A stretch of 39,570 nt of DNA from Oligoflexia bacterium (GTDB lineage Bacteria > Bdellovibrionota_C > UBA2361 > JAFLCA01). The notes beneath the pieces were generated by a model. The model was not told the origin of the DNA and ran no database searches. It worked only from the letters and a program-made list of their open reading frames with translations. Within the stretch, counting starts at the first letter, position 1. Each line of letters begins with the position of its first letter. Shown one piece after another: positions 1-7,984 of this stretch. The stretch lies in contig JAIBBV010000037.1 of the NCBI GenBank assembly GCA_019694465.1, positions 1-39,570 on the forward strand, given 5' to 3'. The position numbers and the translations under genes were made by a program.

Positions 1-341
1 GCTTCGAGGATGCTGGCTTGCGCGTGATCGCTGCCCAAATGAAGAAACTCTCGCAGAAGGAGGCAGAACAGTTTTATGCCATTCACCGGGAAAGACCATT
101 TTTTGGTGAGCTAGTGGCCTATATGACTTCCGGGCCGGTACTTGTTTCTGTATTGGAAGGAGAAGGGGCTGTTGCGTTGAATCGTAAACTGATGGGCGCT
201 ACCGATCCTAAGAAGGCTGAAAAGGGAACTATTCGCGCTGATTTTGCAGATAGCATAAGCGCGAACGCTGTGCATGGTTCAGACAGTTTAGAAAATGCAA
301 AAGTCGAAATCGGGCAGTTCTTTCCAGAACTGATGAGATAG
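1..341 (+). CDS. ndk: Nucleoside diphosphate kinase, 5' end cut by window
   Basis: Transfers the gamma phosphate from ATP to other nucleoside diphosphates in the cytoplasm, through a phosphohistidine intermediate. The reading frame is open from base 3 ([17 protein letters not shown]), with no real start inside the window, so about 30 N-terminal residues lie outside. The visible part has the [16 protein letters not shown] segment, the nucleotide-binding region around [18 protein letters not shown], and NAVHGSDS, which holds the active-site histidine. The C-terminus (FFPELMR) is at the normal place for the family. The rlmN start codon follows the stop with no gap, so the two are probably co-transcribed. 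The first ATG-like starts inside the fragment are internal and should not be taken as the true start. Confidence 0.95.
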   Translation, partial: FEDAGLRVIAAQMKKLSQKEAEQFYAIHRERPFFGELVAYMTSGPVLVSVLEGEGAVALNRKLMGATDPKKAEKGTIRADFADSISANAVHGSDSLENAKVEIGQFFPELMR

Positions 342-1538
342 GTGGAAAGTCTGACTGACTCTGAACAACCGACATCCTCGCAGCCACAGGTAGAGGGTTC
401 CCAGTCGGAGGGGGTAGACTTACTATCGTTCAATCGTGCTGAATTAGCAGCCTTTCTAAAGGAGCGTTTCGGAGCGCCAGCCTATCGCGCTGAACAGATC
501 TTTCAGTGGTTTTACCGTGAGGGGGTGCAGGACTTTGCGCAGATGACCAATATTGCGCGCGAGCTGCGTCAAAACTTGGCTCAAGCTTTTCGAATTCCTG
601 AGGCGCCAGTTCTATCGCGTCAGATTTCAAACGATGGGACCAGAAAGTATCTCTTCGGGGTTGATCGCGGGGGAGCCGTTGAGTCAGTAATGATCAAGCA
701 GCCCAAGCGCATGACGTTGTGCGTTTCGTCGCAGATTGGCTGTGGTATGGGGTGTGCTTTTTGTCGCACCGCTACGATGGGTTTTCATAGGCATTTGGCG
801 ACATCGGAGATATTACGGCAAGTTCTGGGGGTGGTGAAGGACGCCAAGAACTTTGACGACATGTTCCAGAATATCGTGTTCATGGGCATGGGTGAACCGC
901 TACATAATTTTGATAATGTGATGCGCGCGCTTAGTGTGTTGGTAGATCCAAAAGGTCTTGCTATCTCGCCTCGTAAGATCACGGTATCAACTGTTGGATT
1001 GGTCCCGGCTATAGAAAAATTTGGCACCAGTGGTGTTGATGTAAATTTAGCAATCTCCCTGAATGCTACCACTAATGAGATACGTGAAGAGCTGATGCCC
1101 ATCACGAAGGCTTTTCCGCTTGAGCGCTTGATTGGAGCTTTGCGGGCGCTGCCTGTTAAGGGACGAAAGAAACTAACAATCGAATATGTCATGTTGCATG
1201 GGGTCAATGATTCGGCTGATGACCTTAGGCGCCTCCCCAAATTAGTGGCTGGACTACCGGCCAAGATAAATTTGATTCCTTATAACACCAACGCCGGCCT
1301 GGGCTTTGAGACGCCTAGCGAAGATTATGTGCGGCATTGGCAGGATGTGCTTACCCGTAAAGGCATAAACACCACGATCCGCTGGTCTAAGGGCCAGGAT
1401 ATTGATGCTGCTTGTGGGCAGCTAGCGGTGAAGAATTTGGAAAAGCGAAAAAAGCACTCAATCGCACTAAATGTGCTTGAGTCTGTTGGTGCTCAGACCA
1501 GAGTCAATTCAAACGCAACGCTTAGCAGTGCTAGTTGA
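342..1538 (+). CDS. rlmN: Dual-specificity 23S rRNA/tRNA adenine-C2 methyltransferase RlmN
   Basis: Radical SAM enzyme that methylates C2 of A2503 in 23S rRNA and A37 in some tRNAs. Of 398 residues, the first 30 are a low-complexity Ser/Gln/Glu tail. The [4Fe-4S] cluster motif CGMGCAFC places ligands at about C134, C138 and C141. C127 ([10 protein letters not shown]) and C358 (DIDAACGQL) match the resolving and methyl-carrying cysteines of E. coli RlmN (C118 and C355), so the full catalytic set is present. Cfr, the closest alternative, is less likely given the DIDAACGQL ending and the housekeeping context. The start is GTG directly after the ndk stop; a downstream start is possible because the N-terminal tail is not conserved. 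The 3' end overlaps the opposing cold-shock gene by 8 bases. Confidence 0.95.
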   Translation: MESLTDSEQPTSSQPQVEGSQSEGVDLLSFNRAELAAFLKERFGAPAYRAEQIFQWFYREGVQDFAQMTNIARELRQNLAQAFRIPEAPVLSRQISNDGTRKYLFGVDRGGAVESVMIKQPKRMTLCVSSQIGCGMGCAFCRTATMGFHRHLATSEILRQVLGVVKDAKNFDDMFQNIVFMGMGEPLHNFDNVMRALSVLVDPKGLAISPRKITVSTVGLVPAIEKFGTSGVDVNLAISLNATTNEIREELMPITKAFPLERLIGALRALPVKGRKKLTIEYVMLHGVNDSADDLRRLPKLVAGLPAKINLIPYNTNAGLGFETPSEDYVRHWQDVLTRKGINTTIRWSKGQDIDAACGQLAVKNLEKRKKHSIALNVLESVGAQTRVNSNATLSSAS

Positions 1539-1878
1539 GATCGTCCGAAGTCGCTATCTCTTCCTCTAAGCTCGCGCTGGTCTCTTCTTCCGCTCCACCG
1601 TTAGCGCGAACACCCGGGACTGGGCTGATGGTGTTCTTGCGCGGAGTCGGTTTTACCGTGCGCTGCACTTTGATGGCGTGAAGACCCTTTGGGCCTTCTT
1701 TAATCTCGTATTCTACTTCTTCTCCATCTTTGAGGGTCCGAAATCCTTCGGTCTCAATTACTGAATAGTGAACGAATACATCTCTGCCGCTTGGATGTTC
1801 AATAAAGCCGAACCCCTTAGCGTCATTGAACCACTTCACGAGACCCTTCATGCGTCTAACTTCTTCACTGTCGGTCAT
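1531..1878 (-). CDS. Cold-shock domain protein with C-terminal extension
   Basis: Small single-stranded nucleic acid-binding protein of the CspA family, acting as an RNA chaperone or transcription antiterminator. The cold-shock domain covers about residues 10-76, with RNP1 KGFGFI (21-26) and RNP2 VFVHY (34-38). A tail of about 40 residues, basic then acidic (ending [11 protein letters not shown]), follows; classical Csp proteins stop near 70 residues. I chose the ATG at 1878 because AAGGAGTTAGGAGT lies just upstream; the classical start, MKGLVKWF, would be nine residues further in. The last 8 bases overlap the 3' end of rlmN on the other strand. Family assignment is secure; which Csp paralogue it is cannot be told. 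Confidence 0.92.
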   Translation of the reverse strand: MTDSEEVRRMKGLVKWFNDAKGFGFIEHPSGRDVFVHYSVIETEGFRTLKDGEEVEYEIKEGPKGLHAIKVQRTVKPTPRKNTISPVPGVRANGGAEEETSASLEEEIATSDDLN

Positions 1879-2296
1879 ACTCCTAACTCCTTGTCACCGG
1901 GCTAAGTTCAACAGCAGCCTGCTTTGTTGCGTATTAGCCGAGAAAACCCCATATATTTCATGCTGCCTCTAGACTGCGGGAAACCCCGACAATATTCGTC
2001 ACAACAGAAAATGCGGAGACCGCAGCTAAAAGCCAATTATTGAGATTCGGAAGGTGAGCGAGTGGATCCACTTTTTAGCTTCCGTAAGAGTGCCAAGCCT
2101 GGCAAAATCTTGAAATGATTACTAGTTCGTATTTAACTAGTCCTGGCCGACCTGTCCACAAAAAAGTGAAGCCTCAGCTGCTTTATAGCAGCTATTGGCT
2201 CCAATAGTGTGTTCAGTTAGCTAAGATGCTAGAATTTTGTTTTGTTTTGTGCCCTTAGCTGGGCTTGTTAACACTTAGAATTTCCAAATTTTTCCT
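1879..2296. other. 418-base intergenic region between divergent csp and histidine kinase genes
   Basis: No convincing gene. It must hold the promoters of both divergent genes and probably the long 5' leader typical of cold-shock mRNAs. Visible structure: a 6-6-6 dyad AGCTGC-TTTATA-GCAGCT at 2176-2193, and two copies of the palindrome ACTAGT about 9 bases apart near 2123-2143. No clear sigma-70 promoter could be assigned by eye. Confidence 0.5.
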
Positions 2297-3784
2297 ATGC
2301 CCAACCTGCCATCAGAAGTTGCTTGCGCGATGCTGGAGTGCTTCCGTGAGCCGATTTTTGTGGTCGGACCACGAAATGAACTGTGCTATGCCAATAAGGC
2401 TCTAACCGGTTTTTTGGGTTTAGAGGATGCTCAGGCCGCGGTGTTAGCACTAGATACCTTTTGGCCGCAGGCGCCGGTGCTGCGTCAAGGGGAGTGCGCT
2501 TCCGAGTTCGCTCTTACAAATGGAGCACGCTTTGCCGTTAAACTTTCGATCCACAGATTGTCTCCCGACTATGCCCTAGTGCGGGTATTGTCTGGTATTT
2601 CGAAGAATACAACTCTTCACAGTTTTCACGCGCAGCGCCTTGATACGCTCGGCATGCTGGCTGGCGGCGTAGCGCATGATTTTAACAACGTGCTTACCGG
2701 CATTTTGGGGCACGTCACCTACCTCAAAACGATTCTACCAAAGAGTGGGGATCACGTGGAGAGCCTTGGCGCTATAGAAGATGGCGCTCGTAAGGGAACT
2801 GCCCTAACGCAGCAGATCCTCGGATTCTCCAAATTGGATGGGGCTGAAAAGGTCAGCGAAGTAAATATTGGTGATTTAGTGCGCAGCATTTGCAAGTTGT
2901 TGCGTGGAGCAATTTCTCCAAACTATACGCTTGAATTTTCCGTCCCTGATCGACCAGTACGCGTATTGGCAGTTGAAGGCAAGCTTGCGCAGGTGTTGGT
3001 GAACTTGATTGTTAACGCGCGTGATGCGGTTGGAGAGCAGGGGCAGATTAGAGTAAGTGCGCAATCTGTAACTGATAAGGGAGAGCTGGAGCGCGCTTTT
3101 GGTGGCGCCGATCGGGCATCCAAAGAGTATGTGCGCCTATCAGTTGCCGATAATGGCCACGGTATGCCCAAAGAGATTCAAGCTAAGATTTTCGAGCCTT
3201 ACTTCTCAACCAAGAAGGATAAGGGAACTGGATTAGGATTAGCGGTGGTGCGAGAGATTGTTGAGCTTTTCGGCGGCGCGATCGTGGTTGACTCGGTGGT
3301 GGGCAAGGGCACAACAATTTCAGTCCATCTGCCAATGGTGTCAGAGGACGCGCGTGATCGAGCGGAGCAACCAGGACTATTGCCTCTTCAGCGAGGCTCA
3401 GAGAGCGTATTGGTAGTGGATGATGAGTATCCAGTACGCAATGTTCTGCTGGTTAGCTTGCAACATCTTGGGTATGACGTAGAGGTCGCCAGCGGTGGCA
3501 CAGAAGCGATACAGAAGTACCGCGCTCGTCGTGGTGGATTTGACCTGGTCTTGCTTGACATGATTATGCCGCATCAATCGGGTGACGAAGTTTTTTTTGA
3601 ACTAAAGAAGCTCGATCCGTTGGTGAAAGTTTTGGTGATTAGTGGATTCTCCTCTGAAGCCGCGGTTAAGAGCATCTTGGCGAATGGCGGATTGGATTTT
3701 TTGCAGAAGCCTTTCACAATTGAGGACCTAGCTAAACACGTAAGAAATTGTCTCGGTCAGGGGCGACGGGTGCATGGATCGTAG
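2297..3784 (+). CDS. Soluble hybrid histidine kinase (PAS-like, HisKA, HATPase, receiver)
   Basis: Sensor kinase with its own receiver domain. In order: a PAS-like region at about 10-105 (FVVGPRNELCYANKALTGFLG), a HisKA helix with H-box histidine H127 in VAHDFNNVL, an HATPase domain with N-box NLIVNARDAV (236-245), G1 DNGHGM (285-290) and G2 GTGLGLAVV (310-318), then a receiver at about 370-485 with acidic pair D375/D376, phospho-acceptor D421 (LVLLDMIMP) and K471. There is no membrane segment or signal peptide, so it should sense a cytoplasmic cue. There is no DNA-binding domain, so output must pass to another protein, and no cognate regulator is adjacent. Its end overlaps dus by 11 bases and starts a run of overlapping genes. 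The ATG at 2297 has only a weak ribosome binding site. Confidence 0.9.
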   Translation: MPNLPSEVACAMLECFREPIFVVGPRNELCYANKALTGFLGLEDAQAAVLALDTFWPQAPVLRQGECASEFALTNGARFAVKLSIHRLSPDYALVRVLSGISKNTTLHSFHAQRLDTLGMLAGGVAHDFNNVLTGILGHVTYLKTILPKSGDHVESLGAIEDGARKGTALTQQILGFSKLDGAEKVSEVNIGDLVRSICKLLRGAISPNYTLEFSVPDRPVRVLAVEGKLAQVLVNLIVNARDAVGEQGQIRVSAQSVTDKGELERAFGGADRASKEYVRLSVADNGHGMPKEIQAKIFEPYFSTKKDKGTGLGLAVVREIVELFGGAIVVDSVVGKGTTISVHLPMVSEDARDRAEQPGLLPLQRGSESVLVVDDEYPVRNVLLVSLQHLGYDVEVASGGTEAIQKYRARRGGFDLVLLDMIMPHQSGDEVFFELKKLDPLVKVLVISGFSSEAAVKSILANGGLDFLQKPFTIEDLAKHVRNCLGQGRRVHGS

Positions 3785-4784
3785 CTATCAGCTCCGTCAT
3801 TTGTCGATCGCTCCGGCCTTAGTTTTGGCGCCGATGAGTGGTGTTACCTGTTCACCATTTCGCCGGTTGATTAAAGAGCTAAATCCCGGCCATGTAGGCT
3901 TGGTGGTGTCCGAATTTATCTCTGTCGAAGGACTAACTCGTCAGTCGCAGCGCAGTCGCGACATGATGCGATTTCATGAAAATGAGCGCCCGTACGGGGT
4001 GCAGATCTTTGGGTATGACGTTGATCGCATGCGCGATGCGGCCTTGATGGTTCAGGATTGTGGCGCTGATTTGGTGGACATAAATTGTGGGTGTCCCGCT
4101 CCTAAAGTAGTCAAGCGCGGAGGCGGCTGCGAGCTCATGCGACAGCCTGAGCATTTGCAAAAGATTATAGCGGCGGTGCGCAAGGCGGTTTCAATTCCGT
4201 TAACATTAAAGATGCGCTCTGGTTGGTGCGAGGAAAGTCAGAACGCCCTCGAAATTGCACGAATGTGTGAACAGGAGGGGGTTGAGGCGTTGGCTATTCA
4301 TGGTCGGACCAGGGCGCAGTTGTATAGGGGATTGGCAGACTGGAGCGTCGTCGAGCGTATCGCTGAACAGGTCTCTATCCCGGTTTTAGGAAGCGGCGAC
4401 GTTTGTGATAGGGCTAGCGCTGAAACCCGTCTGCGCGGGAAAATAGCTGGTCTTTTTATCGGGCGCGCCGCGATGGAGAATCCTTTTGTCTTTTCCGTTG
4501 TTCGAGGGCAGGCCGTTCCAGATCTCCGTCGTTCTCCTGCGCTAGTACTTAATGTGCTGTGGCGATATATCGAACTTCTGCGTGAAGAGTTTCCCGATCG
4601 CGCGGTGGTAGGGCGATTTAAGCAGCTTGTCACGCAAATGTGCCGTGGCTACGATTGGCGTAAGGATATTTGCCGCGCGAGTACTTTGGCCGAGCAGTTA
4701 GATATTATCCAAGGTGTTCGGGCTCGGCTTGAGGATCGGAACTATTCCGTTTCAAGCGTGGCAGGCTGCGTGACTTCATGCTAG
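3774..4784 (+). CDS. tRNA-dihydrouridine synthase (Dus family, DusB-like)
   Basis: FMN-dependent reductase that makes dihydrouridine in tRNA D-loops. The TIM-barrel N-terminus APMSGVTCSPFRRLI (19-33) is typical. The catalytic cysteine is C107 in DINCGCPAPKV. FMN and phosphate contacts are suggested by MRSGW, IHGRTRAQLYRG and GSGDV. The helical C-terminal domain has the expected length (336 residues). The start overlaps the kinase gene by 11 bases and the stop overlaps the ABC gene by 7, so all three are translated from one message. Dus paralogues are hard to separate by eye; DusB is the usual enzyme outside gammaproteobacteria, hence no symbol. Confidence 0.92.
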   Translation: MDRSYQLRHLSIAPALVLAPMSGVTCSPFRRLIKELNPGHVGLVVSEFISVEGLTRQSQRSRDMMRFHENERPYGVQIFGYDVDRMRDAALMVQDCGADLVDINCGCPAPKVVKRGGGCELMRQPEHLQKIIAAVRKAVSIPLTLKMRSGWCEESQNALEIARMCEQEGVEALAIHGRTRAQLYRGLADWSVVERIAEQVSIPVLGSGDVCDRASAETRLRGKIAGLFIGRAAMENPFVFSVVRGQAVPDLRRSPALVLNVLWRYIELLREEFPDRAVVGRFKQLVTQMCRGYDWRKDICRASTLAEQLDIIQGVRARLEDRNYSVSSVAGCVTSC

Positions 4785-5488
4785 ATGCTCAACATATTTC
4801 GCATTCGTTTGATGGTCACGCTGTGCTGCGGGGTGTTGATCTGCGCCTGGGTGCCGGGGAGTTGGTTGGCTTGATTGGTCCCAGTGGTGGCGGCAAGAGT
4901 GTACTATTGAAAATTCTTGGTAATGTTTTGCAGGCCACGGGCGGTGCATTACGCGTTGATACTGAAAGTCGCAGTTTGATGTTTCAGGAGGGCGCCTTAT
5001 TCGATTCGCTCACAGTTTTTGATAATGTTGCATTCCCTTTGGTGGGGGGGCGGGTGCCGCTCTACACCCAGCCCGAAGATATTCAGGAACAGGTACGAGC
5101 TAAAGTAAGTGAGATACTTGCGCGAGTTGGGCTGACAAAGGCTGCCTTCAAGATTCCGGCCCAACTTAGTGGTGGAATGCGCCGTAGGGTATCGCTGGCG
5201 AGAGCGCTTGTAGCTAGGCCATCAGTATTATTGCTGGATGACCCGACCGCTGGTCTCGATCCGGTGGCTAGTAGCGTAATTATGAATTTGATTGTCGAAA
5301 TGTACAATGAATATAAGCCAGCTACTTTGATTGTAAGCCATGATCTGCGTCGCTTGCTTCCTATTGTACAACGTGTGGCGGCTTTGTTCGATGGGTCGAT
5401 TTGCTTTGATGGTGCGCTTGATGAGTTGGCGGTATTTCGCCACCCGCACGTGCAGACATTTGTTCGTTGTCGTTATGAGTTTGCATGA
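4778..5488 (+). CDS. ABC transporter ATPase, MlaF/Ttg2A-like
   Basis: Nucleotide-binding subunit, probably of an Mla-type phospholipid transporter at the inner membrane. Walker A is GPSGGGKS (34-41), the Q-loop Gln is Q70, the signature is LSGGM (130-134), the Walker B Asp is D154 and the H-loop is H188. The LSGGMRRRVSLARAL signature and the 236-residue length fit the MlaF/Ttg2A group. One oddity: the residue after the Walker B Asp, normally the catalytic Glu, is Asp (LLLDDPTAGLDP, D155). No permease (MlaE) or MCE protein (MlaD) is adjacent; partners must lie elsewhere or the assignment is too narrow. It overlaps dus by 7 bases and the helicase gene by 4 (ATGA). Confidence 0.82.
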   Translation: MLDAQHISHSFDGHAVLRGVDLRLGAGELVGLIGPSGGGKSVLLKILGNVLQATGGALRVDTESRSLMFQEGALFDSLTVFDNVAFPLVGGRVPLYTQPEDIQEQVRAKVSEILARVGLTKAAFKIPAQLSGGMRRRVSLARALVARPSVLLLDDPTAGLDPVASSVIMNLIVEMYNEYKPATLIVSHDLRRLLPIVQRVAALFDGSICFDGALDELAVFRHPHVQTFVRCRYEFA

Positions 5489-6300
5489 GCACCAATAAAT
5501 ACATCGATGATATTAGGCGGCAGTTTTTGCGCGGGATTGGAGTACCTCAACAGGCTGCCTTCGTTGCCGATGACTTCCAAAAGGAAGCGATCTCGTCAGT
5601 TGTGGATGGCCAGGACACACTGGTGGTGGCTCCAACTGGGGCAGGCAAGACTTATATTGCGATGGAGGCAATTCAGGCAACTCTAGCGCTCGGGTTGCGT
5701 GCAGTTTACACAACTCCTTTAAAGGCATTGTCTAATACTAAATTTGCGGAATTAAAATCAAAGTTCGCTCCCCGCCACAAGGTTGGTCTTTTGACTGGTG
5801 ACCGCAAAATTGATGGTGATGCTGATGTTGTTGTTGCTACAACGGAAATTTACCGTAACGAATTATATCGCTCACAGGATCGTTACGGGCTAGTGATTCT
5901 GGATGAAGTCCACTTCATTAGCGATCAGCAGCGCGGGCCAGTATGGGAAGAAAGTATTATTTTAACGCCCTCCAGCTCAACATTACTGATGTTGTCTGCC
6001 TCTATTTCTAATTATGCTGAGATTAGTGAGTGGATACAGAGTGTGCGCCAGCGCACCTGTCACGTGGTAATTAAGCGCGAGCGACCGGTGGAATTACGTT
6101 ATGGTTTTTTGCATCCGGAATTCGGCCCTATGCCGCTTGCTGACTCGCGCGGTAATATTATACGGGAAGTGCAGCAATTTTATGGTTCCTTATCGCTGGA
6201 TGCCAGTGGCATGCGCCTGAGAGGGCGGGGTCGCGATGGGAGGTCATTTGAGCGCCGTGGGCGACGTGGAAAACGTAGTCGGTTTGGGCGAGGGCGCTAA
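5485..6300 (+). CDS. Ski2-like DExH helicase, N-terminal RecA1 half with Arg/Gly-rich tail
   Basis: First half of a superfamily 2 RNA helicase. It carries motif I APTGAGKT (49-56), Ia TTPLKALS (76-83), motif II DEVH (140-143) and motif III SASIS (171-175), that is, all of RecA domain 1 and nothing of domain 2. The last 30 or so residues are Arg/Gly-rich (RLRGRGRDGR, then RRGRRGKRSRFGRGR), then a stop. The next gene starts in the -1 frame by TAATG and supplies RecA2, so the two products probably form one helicase, or the gene is frameshifted. The start codon overlaps the upstream ABC gene by ATGA. The Arg/Gly tail may bind RNA or be the inter-domain linker of an originally fused protein. Confidence 0.85.
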   Translation: MSTNKYIDDIRRQFLRGIGVPQQAAFVADDFQKEAISSVVDGQDTLVVAPTGAGKTYIAMEAIQATLALGLRAVYTTPLKALSNTKFAELKSKFAPRHKVGLLTGDRKIDGDADVVVATTEIYRNELYRSQDRYGLVILDEVHFISDQQRGPVWEESIILTPSSSTLLMLSASISNYAEISEWIQSVRQRTCHVVIKRERPVELRYGFLHPEFGPMPLADSRGNIIREVQQFYGSLSLDASGMRLRGRGRDGRSFERRGRRGKRSRFGRGR

Positions 6301-7736
6301 TGTTTGGTGAATTTCCGGTCAATAAGATCTTAGCTTTGTTGGAGCGAGACAACTTGCTGCCAGCAATCCTGTTTAGGACTTCCAGGCGGCAGTGCGATAT
6401 CGATGTTGAGCGCGCCGAGCAATCTCGTTCAGCCCAGTTGGACCAAGAGCAGCGGGCAGCACTTGAGCGAGAAGCTCTGGCAATTGCTGAAAAGTACGGC
6501 CTCGACAAACAGGTGTTGACTACATACCCACAGTATCCGGCTTTGATATCAACTGGTATCGGGGCTCATCATGCCGGTCAGTTGTTGATCTGGAGGTTGG
6601 TGCTTGAGGAATTGATGAGTCGTGGGATGCTGCGCTTGCTTGTAGCGACAGGCACTGTCGCAGCCGGGGTCGACTTTCCGGCCCGCACAGTGGTGGTTAC
6701 TGCGCATAGCAAACGTGGCATGGAAGGCTTCGATGTTTTGAGTGCCGCTGAGTTCCAGCAGATGTCCGGTCGCGCTGGGCGGCGAGGTAAGGATGCGGTT
6801 GGAATTTGCCTAATCGCGCCGGGCCCTTTTTGTGATGCGCGGGTCTTGCATCGTGTCGCCGGTAGTCCGCCTGAGCCGCTAAGGTCGGCCTACTTTGCGG
6901 CACCCTCGACTATGCTCAACCTACTTAAGTTTAGAAATGTGGATGACCTACGCTTTACCGTATCCAAGAGTTTGGCAGCCTTCTTAGATTGGAAAGATGC
7001 CGAGCGCGTTCGCGCTTCTGTGAGCGCAGAGTTTGAGAAGTCCTCTTCTAATCAAAATTTGAGCTCGGAGCAGCGCAAGCGGGTAGATAAGCGCTACCGA
7101 AGAGGTCAGCGAGAAGCAGACGACATCGAGGCACGCCAGGGGCAAGCGCTGGAGCTCGCGTTGCGTGGATTGGAAACTCTGGGCTACGTAGAGAAGGGTA
7201 ATCTAACTGAAAAAGGCTATTGGGCTGCCAATCTCTGTACGACATTGGTGTTAGAGTTAGGTGAAGCTATTGCTGATCATTTGTTAGCTGACCTTACTAC
7301 TTGGGAGATTGTTGGGGCTGTGGCGGCCCTGGCTGGAGATCCACACCGCTCATATCTAAACGTTAAACGTAGTCCGATGAAGCGCGAAGTCTTCCGCGCT
7401 ATCGAAGGGGTTGTGGAGCGAGTAAAGAATGCCTATCGCAATCCAACAGGTGTAGATGTAGTCGTTCAGCCCGACGCAGCCACGACAGTAATCTCCTGGA
7501 TGCAAGCAGAGAGTTGGATGGAGTTTGCTAGTTTATTGCGTTTGTCCGGCGTAGCAGAGGGTGATGTCGCCCGTTTGGTCACCCAAACGGCTGATCATCT
7601 CAATCAAATCTCACGACTCGAAGAGACCCATCCAGAGCTAGCGCGACAAGCGGCTGAAGGGCGCAAGCTTATTTTGCGGCCACCACTCAGTGAAGCAATT
7701 GAGTTGGAAGCCATTCAAGATGCGCAACCTAGCTAG
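6300..7736 (+). CDS. Ski2-like DExH helicase, C-terminal RecA2 half
   Basis: Second half of the helicase. Its N-terminus (LLPAILFRTSRRQCD, about 19-33) is the first strand of RecA domain 2. Motif V is LVATGTVAAGVDFPA (114-128) and motif VI is QMSGRAGRRG (154-163); GAHHAGQL is also typical of Ski2/Mtr4/HelY helicases. The remaining 300 residues are mostly helical and match the accessory C-terminal part of such proteins in length only. It lacks Walker A and DExH, so it cannot hydrolyse ATP alone. Upstream in its own frame the reading is open only back to 6279, after a TAG at 6276-6278. A one-base difference between 6279 and 6300 would fuse it to the previous gene. Confidence 0.85.
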   Translation: MFGEFPVNKILALLERDNLLPAILFRTSRRQCDIDVERAEQSRSAQLDQEQRAALEREALAIAEKYGLDKQVLTTYPQYPALISTGIGAHHAGQLLIWRLVLEELMSRGMLRLLVATGTVAAGVDFPARTVVVTAHSKRGMEGFDVLSAAEFQQMSGRAGRRGKDAVGICLIAPGPFCDARVLHRVAGSPPEPLRSAYFAAPSTMLNLLKFRNVDDLRFTVSKSLAAFLDWKDAERVRASVSAEFEKSSSNQNLSSEQRKRVDKRYRRGQREADDIEARQGQALELALRGLETLGYVEKGNLTEKGYWAANLCTTLVLELGEAIADHLLADLTTWEIVGAVAALAGDPHRSYLNVKRSPMKREVFRAIEGVVERVKNAYRNPTGVDVVVQPDAATTVISWMQAESWMEFASLLRLSGVAEGDVARLVTQTADHLNQISRLEETHPELARQAAEGRKLILRPPLSEAIELEAIQDAQPS

Positions 7737-7984
7737 CGCCATTTCCAAGAAGTAAAACTAGTCCCGCGGCGCTAAGCGCAGAGAGGGGGAGAATCGTCAG
7801 TTCCCCGTTTGCTTGTATTAGAAGCTGTCTTAGGTAAATATTCTGGTGCGTATTGTGCACTCTGCTGTAAACACTAGCCTTTTTTTAGTGGACTTATGTG
7901 TTAGACCATTCATGGACATACATAACAGAACTTAGAGGGTGGCATGGGTATAGTACTTAGGTTTGTATTAGGTGAGTTCAGAAA

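Noticed and set aside
1879..2296. Possible small RNA or riboswitch upstream of the histidine kinase
   Set aside because: Only a 6-bp dyad is visible; no known riboswitch core could be matched.
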